Shown: positions 1-5,144 of the stretch, piece after piece
How the letters are laid out: each line of letters starts with the position of its first letter
How positions within the stretch are numbered: position 1 is the first letter of the stretch
DNA from: Alphaproteobacteria bacterium
GTDB taxonomy: Bacteria > Pseudomonadota > Alphaproteobacteria > ATCC43930 > CGMCC-115725
Assembly: GCA_030039975.1 (NCBI GenBank)
Contig: JASHUO010000175.1
Span: forward strand, 1 to 5,996
Direction: 5' to 3'
Length of the DNA: 5,996 nt
The notes under the pieces: generated by a model
Databases searched by the model: none
What the model saw: the letters and a program-made list of their open reading frames with translations, nothing else
Told to the model about the DNA's origin: nothing
Program-made: the position numbers and the translations under genes

Positions 1-674
1 TGGGCGGCGGCAAGCAGCTGGCTCAAGAAGACCCCGGTCGCGAGCACGATCGGCAGCGCCGCCGCGACGCTGGCGAGGAGCAGCCGCCAGGTATTGCCGC
101 GCATCGCTCGCCATGCGGCGCCGAGGGCGAGCGGCATGCCCAGCGCCGCGGCCGGGAAGAGCAGCGCCGCCCGTGCCATGGCGAGGAGGAGTGCCGCAGC
201 TACGGCCGCCGCTGCGGCATTGGCGCTCGCCGCAAGCGTGCCGGTCGCGTCGGGAGCGGCGATGCCGGAATACCAGACCGCCGCGGCGAAGCCGATACCG
301 GCGGCGTAGAAGGCGAGCGAATAGAGGATGAAGCGCAGCCAGGCGCCGGCAAACAGCCGCGGCGGCATGGTCCGGCCGCTGCCGGTCAGCATCAGCCGGT
401 GCCAACGCACGGCAAAGGCGTTGAGCGCGAAGAGAGCCACCGCGGCATCAAGGATCGCTTCGCCGGCCACGAGGCCCGGTCCGTTCGCCGCCGCGAAATC
501 TGCAGGCGCCAGATAACGCAAGGCGAGAACCGGCAGCAACAGCGCCGCCAGCATGAGCAGCAGCGCCAGCCAGCCCAGCTCCAGCACCATTCCAAGCCGG
601 CCGAACACCGCGCGCCAAGCGGCGACAACCACCGCCGCCACGGGCACTTTTATGTGGGTTGCGCCAGGCTCCAT
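1..674 (-). CDS. Polytopic membrane protein of unknown function, 3' end cut by window edge
   Basis: This is an open frame of 224 codons that runs off the left edge with no stop, so the C-terminus is missing. The ATG at 674 is the first ATG after an in-frame TAG at 689-687; no good ribosome binding site precedes it. The protein is very rich in Ala and Leu, with about five hydrophobic stretches (roughly residues 28-53, 70-90, 112-136, 150-175 and 198-222). Between them are short polar loops with recognisable motifs: RWHRLML near 90-96 and AWRAMRGNTWRL near 187-198. I do not recognise a named family. Similar loops occur, as I recall, in hypothetical membrane proteins of alphaproteobacteria, but that needs a search. 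It begins 34 bases after the phoB stop on the same strand, so it is probably the last or a late gene of the pst-phoB transcript. A phosphate-related role is only inferred from position. Confidence 0.8.
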   Translation of the reverse strand, partial: MEPGATHIKVPVAAVVVAAWRAVFGRLGMVLELGWLALLLMLAALLLPVLALRYLAPADFAAANGPGLVAGEAILDAAVALFALNAFAVRWHRLMLTGSGRTMPPRLFAGAWLRFILYSLAFYAAGIGFAAAVWYSGIAAPDATGTLAASANAAAAAVAAALLLAMARAALLFPAAALGMPLALGAAWRAMRGNTWRLLLASVAAALPIVLATGVFLSQLLAAA

Positions 675-679
675 GAAAG

Positions 680-698
680 GGCGAGGCTAGCCCTCGCC
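680..698 (-). other. Perfect hairpin between phoB and the downstream membrane gene
   Basis: Seven-base arms (GGCGAGG and CCTCGCC on either strand) flank a five-base loop. The hairpin starts about 10 bases after the phoB stop and ends just before the next start codon. It is followed on the minus strand by CTTTC, not by a run of T, so it is a poor match to an intrinsic terminator. It could be a weak terminator or attenuator, an mRNA-stabilising stem, or a structure limiting ribosome access to the downstream gene. The perfect arms are seen; the function is inferred. Confidence 0.4.
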
Positions 699-708
699 GC
701 GAGGCGGA

Positions 709-1401
709 TCAACCTTCGCCCGCGTCGAGCGCGTAGCCGGCGGCGCGCACGGTGCGGATGACGTCGGCATTGGCGGTGCCGTTGAGCGCCTTGCGCAGGC
801 GGCGGATGTGAACATCGACGGTGCGCAGCTCGACCTCGGCTTCGCGCCCCCAGACGCCGTCGAGCAGCTGCTCGCGCGAGAAGACGCGGCCCGGCCGCTC
901 CAGGAAGAAGCGCAGCAGGCGGAATTCGGTCGGCCCGAGATGGACCGGCGTATTGGCACGCGAGACGCGATGGGCGGAAAGATCCATGACGATGTCGCCG
1001 AAGCGCAGCGTCTCCGCCGTCGTCACCGGCCGCACGCGGCGGATGACGGCGCGCAGCCGCGCGATCAGCTCGCCCGGCGAGAACGGCTTCACCACGTAAT
1101 CATCGGCGCCGCTGTCGAGGCCGCGCACGCGGTCGCCCTCTTCGCCGCGCGCCGTGAGCATGATCACCGGCAGGTCGCGCCAGGCGGGGGCGCGGCGGAT
1201 CTGGCGGCAGATCTCGAGGCCGGAGATGCGCGGCAGCATCCAATCGAGCAGCACCGCATCGGGCTTGCTCTCGCGCAGCTGCAACAGCGCTTCCTCGCCG
1301 TCATGCGCCTCGTTGACGGCGAAGCCCTCGCGCTCGAGGTTGTAGCGCAGCAGCGTGACCAGCGCCGGCTCGTCTTCGACGACCAGGACCAGCGGCCGCA
1401 T
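709..1401 (-). CDS. phoB: Phosphate regulon response regulator PhoB (OmpR family)
   Basis: This 230-residue protein has the usual PhoB length and layout. An N-terminal receiver domain (about 1-120) carries the acidic pair E9/D10, the phospho-acceptor D53 in LLDWMLP, the switch T83 in MLTAR and K105 in VVKPF. A C-terminal winged-helix DNA-binding domain (about 130-227) includes LGPTEFRLL and the recognition-helix region RTVDVHIRRLRKAL. PhoR phosphorylates D53 when phosphate is low, and the phosphorylated dimer binds Pho boxes to activate pst and other genes. The start codon overlaps the phoU stop by one base (TGATG). A good ribosome binding site, GAGGAG at 1410-1415, lies inside the phoU coding sequence 8 bases upstream, so translation is probably coupled to phoU. 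Sitting in the operon it controls, phoB is probably autoactivated. All key residues are present. Confidence 0.96.
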   Translation of the reverse strand: MRPLVLVVEDEPALVTLLRYNLEREGFAVNEAHDGEEALLQLRESKPDAVLLDWMLPRISGLEICRQIRRAPAWRDLPVIMLTARGEEGDRVRGLDSGADDYVVKPFSPGELIARLRAVIRRVRPVTTAETLRFGDIVMDLSAHRVSRANTPVHLGPTEFRLLRFFLERPGRVFSREQLLDGVWGREAEVELRTVDVHIRRLRKALNGTANADVIRTVRAAGYALDAGEG

Positions 1402-2150
1402 CAGACCGTCTCCTCATCATCATCGACCTCGCCGCGCGGCGGTCCGCCGCGGACAATGGCGAGGCTCGAGCGATCGCCTTTGGGTCGTGCCTGGGCGAGC
1501 GGCGTGCCGTGGACGAGGAAATAAAGCGTCTCGGCGACGTTGGTGGTGTGGTCGCCGATGCGCTCCAGATTCTTGGCGATGAAGAGCAGATGGGTGCAGG
1601 CGGTGATGTTGCGCGGATCCTCGATCATATAGGTCAGGAGCTCGCGAAAGAGGCTGGTATACATCTCGTCGAGCTCTTCGTCGCGCAGCCAGACCGCCAG
1701 CGCCTTGTCGGCATCGCGCTCGACATAGGCGTCGAGGATGTCCTTGATCATCGCCTGGCAGAGGCGGCCCATGCGCGGCACGGCGTAGACCGGCCGCACC
1801 GGCGGCGTCTGGTTCAGCGCGATCGAGCGCTTGGCGACGTTGGCGGCGTAGTCGCCGATGCGCTCGAGGTCGCTGGCGATCTTGAGCGCGGCGATGCTCT
1901 GCCGCAGGTCGCGTGCCATGGGTTGGCGCAGCGCCAGCAGCCGGACGACCAGGCTTTCGATGTCGCGCTCGAGATTGTCGACCTGGACATCGCCCTCGAT
2001 CACCTGGGTCGCGACGTCGCTGTCGCGCTTCACCACCGCCTCGATCGCCGCGCCGAGCTGGCTTTCGGCGAGGCCGCCCATTTGTGTGATCGTGTTGTCG
2101 AGCCGCTGCAGCTCTTCGTCGTAGCTCTTGATGATGTGCTCAGAGGCCAT
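1401..2150 (-). CDS. phoU: Phosphate signalling protein PhoU
   Basis: This 249-residue cytoplasmic protein has the duplicated three-helix architecture of PhoU. The two family signature motifs are visible and nearly identical: DLERIGDYAANVA at 94-106 and NLERIGDHTTNVA at 194-206, exactly 100 residues apart. In known systems these acidic patches bind metal ions, and PhoU links the Pst transporter to PhoR, keeping the Pho regulon off when phosphate is plentiful and restraining uptake. After about residue 215 comes a probably disordered tail ending in a DDDEE cluster. The tail makes the protein slightly longer than E. coli PhoU (241), and its Glu-Glu codons also form the phoB ribosome binding site. 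The start at 2150 lies 16 bases after the pstB stop; upstream AAAAGGG is only a modest, somewhat distant ribosome binding site. Confidence 0.97.
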   Translation of the reverse strand: MASEHIIKSYDEELQRLDNTITQMGGLAESQLGAAIEAVVKRDSDVATQVIEGDVQVDNLERDIESLVVRLLALRQPMARDLRQSIAALKIASDLERIGDYAANVAKRSIALNQTPPVRPVYAVPRMGRLCQAMIKDILDAYVERDADKALAVWLRDEELDEMYTSLFRELLTYMIEDPRNITACTHLLFIAKNLERIGDHTTNVAETLYFLVHGTPLAQARPKGDRSSLAIVRGGPPRGEVDDDEETV

Positions 2151-2166
2151 GGCGCCAGTACCCTTT

Positions 2167-3018
2167 TCAGCCGAAGCGGCCGGTGATGTAGTCCTCGGTC
2201 CGCTTCTCCCGGGGATGGGTGAAAATCGCTTCCGTGTCGCCGAACTCGACGAGCTCGCCCAGATACATGAAGGCGGTGTAGTCGGAGCTGCGTGCGGCCT
2301 GCTGCATATTGTGCGTAACGATGGCGATGCAGTAGTCCGATTTCAACTCGGCGATCAGCTCCTCGACGCGCTGGGTCGAGATCGGGTCGAGCGCCGAGGC
2401 CGGCTCGTCCAGCAGCAGGATCTCCGGCTTCACCGCGACGGCGCGAGCGATGCAGAGGCGCTGCTGTTGCCCGCCCGAGAGCGAGAGGCCGCTCTGGCGC
2501 AGCTTGTCCTTGACCTCGTCCCAGAGCGCGGCACGGCGCAGCGCGTGCTCGACGCGTTCGTCGAGCTCGCTCGCCGACAGCCTCTCATAGAGACGGATGC
2601 CGAAGGCGATGTTGTCGTAGATCGACATCGGAAACGGCGTCGGCTTCTGGAACACCATGCCGATCTTGGCGCGCAGCAGGTTCAGATCCTGGCCGGAATC
2701 GAGGATGTTGCGGCCGTCCACCAGCACCTCGCCGGTGGCGCGCTGCCCGGGATAAAGCTCGTAGATGCGGTTGAGCACGCGCAGCAGGGTCGACTTGCCG
2801 CAGCCCGACGGACCGATGAAGGCGGTGACGCGCTTGTCCTGCAGCGCCAGGTTGATGCCCTTCAGCGCCTCGTAGCCCTTGTAATAGAAGCGCACATCCT
2901 TGATGACCACCTTGGGCGAGGTTTGCGCCACGACAGCGGGTTCCTGCGGCCGCACGATCGGCCGGCCGAGCGTGGGGGCGCGCGGCGTTTCGGCGGTGAT
3001 GGTGATGTCGGCGCTCAT
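2167..3018 (-). CDS. pstB: Phosphate ABC transporter ATP-binding protein PstB
   Basis: This 283-residue ATPase powers phosphate import through PstC-PstA at the inner face of the cytoplasmic membrane. All ABC motifs are intact: Walker A GPSGCGKST (69-77), Q-loop Q124 in MVFQKPTPFP, signature LSGGQQQR (180-187), Walker B ILLLDEP (200-206), D-loop SALD (208-211) and switch His236 in VTHNMQQ. The phrase TAFIGPSGCGKSTLLR and the QKPTPFPMSIYDN segment are characteristic of PstB rather than other ABC ATPases. The frame stays open upstream into pstA. I chose the ATG at 3018 because it gives a family-like length and an ATGA overlap (4 bases) with the pstA stop. About 35 residues precede the first conserved strand, longer than in E. 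coli PstB (257 residues). The nearest ribosome-binding-like sequence (GGAG, 3031-3034) is 12 bases upstream, so translational coupling to pstA is likely. Confidence 0.97.
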   Translation of the reverse strand: MSADITITAETPRAPTLGRPIVRPQEPAVVAQTSPKVVIKDVRFYYKGYEALKGINLALQDKRVTAFIGPSGCGKSTLLRVLNRIYELYPGQRATGEVLVDGRNILDSGQDLNLLRAKIGMVFQKPTPFPMSIYDNIAFGIRLYERLSASELDERVEHALRRAALWDEVKDKLRQSGLSLSGGQQQRLCIARAVAVKPEILLLDEPASALDPISTQRVEELIAELKSDYCIAIVTHNMQQAARSSDYTAFMYLGELVEFGDTEAIFTHPREKRTEDYITGRFG

Positions 3019-3869
3019 GGCGTGCGATTGCTCCAGCTGGCAAGGAAGCGGGCGAGGATGTTGAGCAGCAGGATGGTGACGGTGATGAGCAGCGCGCCGC
3101 CCCAGGCGAGCGTCTGCCAATCGGCATAGGGACTCAGGGCGAACTGGAAGATGACCACCGGCAAATTGGCCATCGGCGCGCCCATGTTGACGGACCAGAA
3201 CTGGTTGTTGAGCGCCGTGAACAGCAGCGGCGCGGTTTCGCCGGCGATCCGCGCCACCGCCAGCATGACGCCGGTGAGCATGCCCTGCACCGCCGCGCGA
3301 TAGATCACCATGACGATGACCTTCCATTGCGGCGTGCCGAGCGCGATCGCCGCTTCGCGCAGGCTGCCAGGCACGAGGCGCAGCATGTCCTCGGTGGTGC
3401 GCACGACGACGGGGATGACGATGATGGCGAGCGCTGCCGACCCGGCCCAGGCGGAGAACTTCCCCATTGGTACCACCAGCAGCTCATAGACGAAGAGGCC
3501 GATGATGATCGACGGCGCGCTCAGCAGGATGTCGTTGACGAAGCGCACCACCGGCGCGACGCGGCTGCCGGCACCGAATTCGGCGAGATAGGTGCCGGTG
3601 AGCACGCCGATCGGCGTTCCGACCAAGGTCGCGACCGCGGTCATGACGACGCTGCCATAGATCGCATTGGCAAGCCCGCCACGGGCGCCCGGCGGCGGCG
3701 TCATCTCGGTGAAGAGTTTGGTCGACAGCGCGGCGAGCCCGTTGGCCGTCAGTGTCCACAGGATGAGGAAGAGCACGAGGAGGCCGATCAGGGTCGCCGC
3801 GATCGACAGCGTGAGATAGACGCCATTGACGGCGCGGCGGCGATAGTAGAGGGCGGCAGCGCCCATCAT
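3015..3869 (-). CDS. pstA: Phosphate ABC transporter permease PstA
   Basis: This 284-residue inner-membrane permease forms the phosphate channel with PstC. It has about six hydrophobic segments (roughly 18-42, 70-95, 112-135, 143-158, 190-210 and 255-278). The cytoplasmic EAA loop that contacts PstB is LREAAIALGTPQWKVI (170-185), with E172 and G178. Other permease signatures are NDILLSAPSIIIG (112-124) and the ARIAGETAPLLFTA stretch (206-219), which is typical of PstA. Two adjacent ATGs compete as start. The one at 3869 overlaps the pstC stop by 4 bases (ATGA); the one at 3866 overlaps by 1 base (TGATG) and sits at a better distance (7 rather than 4 bases) from an AGGGGA ribosome binding site. 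The difference is a single Met. The length is close to E. coli PstA (296), so this is the short form without a large N-terminal extension. Confidence 0.95.
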   Translation of the reverse strand: MMGAAALYYRRRAVNGVYLTLSIAATLIGLLVLFLILWTLTANGLAALSTKLFTEMTPPPGARGGLANAIYGSVVMTAVATLVGTPIGVLTGTYLAEFGAGSRVAPVVRFVNDILLSAPSIIIGLFVYELLVVPMGKFSAWAGSAALAIIVIPVVVRTTEDMLRLVPGSLREAAIALGTPQWKVIVMVIYRAAVQGMLTGVMLAVARIAGETAPLLFTALNNQFWSVNMGAPMANLPVVIFQFALSPYADWQTLAWGGALLITVTILLLNILARFLASWSNRTP

Positions 3870-4831
3870 CGGGTCCCCTGCTTTTCCAGACGCAGCAGCA
3901 GCAGCTTGGCCGCCGCGAGGACGACGAAGGTGATGACGAAAAGGATGGCGCCCAGCGCGAAGAGCGAGGAGGGATAGAGGCGCCCCACCGCTTCGCTGAA
4001 CTCGTTGGCGAGCGTTGCCGAGATGGTGGTGCCCGGCGCCAGCAGTGATACCCGGATGTGATGCGCGTTGCCGATGACGAAGGTGACCGCCATGGTCTCG
4101 CCGAGCGCGCGCCCGAGCCCCAGCATGATGGCGCCGATGACGCCGGCGCGCGTGTAGGGCAGCACGATGCGGCTGATCACCTCGGACGTGGTGGCGCCGA
4201 CGCCATAGGCGCTCTCGCGCAGCATCGACGGCACGGTAAGGAAAACGTCCCGCGTCACCGCCGCGATGAAGGGCAAAACCATGACGCCGAGAATGATGCC
4301 GGCGGTGAGGATGCCGAGGCCCAAGGGCGGGCCGTCGAAGAGCGGCCCGATGACCGGCACCTCGCCCAAGGTGTCGATCAGGAAGGGCTGGACGTGCAGC
4401 TGCAGGAAGGGCGCCAGAACGAACAGGCCCCAGATGCCGTAAATGATGCTCGGGATGGCGGCCAGCAGCTCGATCAGGGTGCCGATCGGGCGACGCAGCG
4501 GCGGCGGGCAGAGCTCGGTCAGGAAAACCGCGATGCCGATCGCCAGCGGAATGCCGATCAGCATGGCGATAAGCGAGGTGACCAGCGTCCCGTAAATCGC
4601 GGGCAGCGCACCGAAATCGTCCTTCACCGGGTTCCAGGCGACGCTCGTCAGGAAGCCCCAGCCGAAGGTACCGAAGGCAGCCGTCGCACCGACAACCAGC
4701 GAAAGGACGATTCCGCCCAGGAGCACCAGCACGCCGATCGCGAAAGCGCGCGTGGCGCCCCGGAACAAGGCATCCTGGAGGTGCTGGCGGTCGGTCCGCC
4801 GGGGCGAGGCGACGGTCAGTGTGCTGGCCAT
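3866..4831 (-). CDS. pstC: Phosphate ABC transporter permease PstC
   Basis: This 321-residue inner-membrane permease partners PstA; E. coli PstC has 319. Six hydrophobic segments lie at roughly 28-55, 83-107, 125-145, 172-193, 228-250 and 285-312. Family marks include FLTELCPPPLRRPIGTLIEL (103-122), IPSIIYGIWGLFVLAPFL (126-143), the EAA-type loop MLRESAYGVGATTSEVI (203-219) and GLGRALGETMAVTFVIGNA (238-256). The frame remains open to an ATG at 4981, which would add 50 residues. I prefer 4831: the extension is polar, low in recognisable content, and its ATG lies in a hairpin loop of the leader, while 4831 gives the standard PstC length. No clear ribosome binding site precedes 4831. It is the first gene after the Pho-box promoter, a place often taken by pstS. 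Confidence 0.94.
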   Translation of the reverse strand: MASTLTVASPRRTDRQHLQDALFRGATRAFAIGVLVLLGGIVLSLVVGATAAFGTFGWGFLTSVAWNPVKDDFGALPAIYGTLVTSLIAMLIGIPLAIGIAVFLTELCPPPLRRPIGTLIELLAAIPSIIYGIWGLFVLAPFLQLHVQPFLIDTLGEVPVIGPLFDGPPLGLGILTAGIILGVMVLPFIAAVTRDVFLTVPSMLRESAYGVGATTSEVISRIVLPYTRAGVIGAIMLGLGRALGETMAVTFVIGNAHHIRVSLLAPGTTISATLANEFSEAVGRLYPSSLFALGAILFVITFVVLAAAKLLLLRLEKQGTR

Positions 4832-4971
4832 GCGGTCGCTCGCGGCGAAAATGGAATAAGGGAAGCCACAGTCGCCTGTCCGCAATGGGGAAGGCGGGCG
4901 AGCCAAGGCGTCGTCCTCTGGGCTGCCTGCACGGGGGTTTTTCTCCTGGGCTCTGGAACGAAGGTGTCGTG

Positions 4972-5011
4972 CCCCGGTCATCGGGGTCCAAAGCGGGTCT
5001 TGCCCCTTTGG
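4972..5011 (-). other. Two adjacent hairpins in the pst operon leader
   Basis: The first hairpin met by a transcript (5011-4988) has arms CCAAAG and CTTTGG, with an inner GGG/CCC extension after a one-base bulge and a loop of about five bases. One base later comes a second stem (4986-4972) with CGGGG/CCCCG-type five-base arms and a five-base loop holding an ATG. Neither is followed by a T run, so they are not ordinary intrinsic terminators. If transcription starts just downstream of the Pho boxes, they sit at or near the 5' end of the mRNA, where they could stabilise it or take part in regulation. Only the complementarity is seen. Confidence 0.4.
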
Positions 5012-5064
5012 CTACAGGGTGTTCGTTGCGTTAGTACGTCAGTTAGGTTGCAGTTTTATGACAT
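5011..5064 (-). promoter_or_regulatory. PhoB-dependent promoter of the pst operon (Pho-box array)
   Basis: Reading the minus strand from 5064, four heptads lie on an exact 11-base period: ATGTCAT (5058-5064), CTGCAAC (5047-5053), CTGACGT (5036-5042) and ACGCAAC (5025-5031), separated by the four-base spacers AAAA, CTAA and ACTA. The known Pho box is two CTGTCAT-like heptads with an AT-rich four-base spacer, bound by a PhoB dimer and replacing the -35 element. The first pair is the best match (6 of 7 and about 5 of 7, with a perfect AAAA spacer); the third heptad is fair and the fourth weak. Possible -10 elements are TACTAA (5031-5036), ten bases after the first box, or TGTAGC (5011-5016) if both boxes are used. 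Placement ahead of pstC in a Pho locus makes the call strong. Confidence 0.8.
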
Positions 5065-5130
5065 TTCGGTTTAGGGCGCCGCCGCCCCGGATGACGTCCT
5101 TCCCGGACTCCAGCCTTCCTGCGGGTTTGC

Positions 5131-5139
5131 GGGGGGGGG
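5131..5139. repeat. Run of nine G (C on the coding strand) after phoR
   Basis: Nine consecutive G on the plus strand lie five bases beyond the phoR stop codon, followed by ACCCC, so the minus strand reads GGGGT and then nine C. It is outside any coding frame. Runs of this kind vary in length through slippage and are prone to sequencing error. Confidence 0.7.
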
Positions 5140-5144
5140 ACCCC

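Larger units (their letters stand above)
4832..5144. other. Intergenic region between phoR and pstC: promoter and leader, no pstS
   Basis: I see no gene in these 313 bases on either strand; frames that cross it are extensions of frames antisense to, or upstream of, pstC. From the phoR side it holds a run of nine G (5131-5139), a small stem GGGCG/CGCCC (5074-5087) without a T run that might be a weak phoR terminator, the Pho-box array (5025-5064), and a pst leader with two hairpins (4972-5011). The 120 bases nearest pstC (4832-4960) show no structure I can name. A periplasmic phosphate-binding protein gene needs about 1 kb and cannot fit. Confidence 0.75.

Noticed and set aside
392..628. Minus-strand frame of 78 codons and several plus-strand frames between 94 and 761.
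   Set aside because: They are Cys/Trp/Arg-rich or Ala/Arg-rich shadows; another minus-strand frame across the same DNA gives a coherent membrane protein open to the window edge.
808..2186. Long plus-strand frames antisense to phoB and phoU (808-1524 and 1509-2186).
   Set aside because: Both mirror intact, well-recognised minus-strand genes and carry no motifs of their own.
2128..3129. A 333-codon plus-strand frame antisense to pstB.
   Set aside because: The minus strand here encodes an intact PstB with every ABC motif; the antisense frame shows only typical high-GC shadow composition.
2167..3327. A longer PstB starting at 3327.
   Set aside because: The extra 103 residues read through pstA coding sequence in the wrong frame; the ATG at 3018 gives the ATGA overlap and a family-like length.
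3015..4991. A 658-codon minus-strand frame covering both permease genes, which could look like a PstC-PstA fusion.
   Set aside because: Only its C-terminal half is real (it is pstA). The upstream half reads pstC in the wrong frame and gives arginine- and histidine-rich, non-membrane sequence, while the correct pstC frame gives a clear permease.
4058..5074. A 338-codon plus-strand frame antisense to pstC and the leader.
   Set aside because: It is rich in Asp, Gly, Arg and Gln with no domain features, as expected for the complement of GC-rich coding DNA.
5074..5087. Small stem GGGCG/CGCCC as a phoR terminator.
   Set aside because: Five base pairs without a following T run, in DNA where such stems are frequent by chance; noted only within the intergenic entry.
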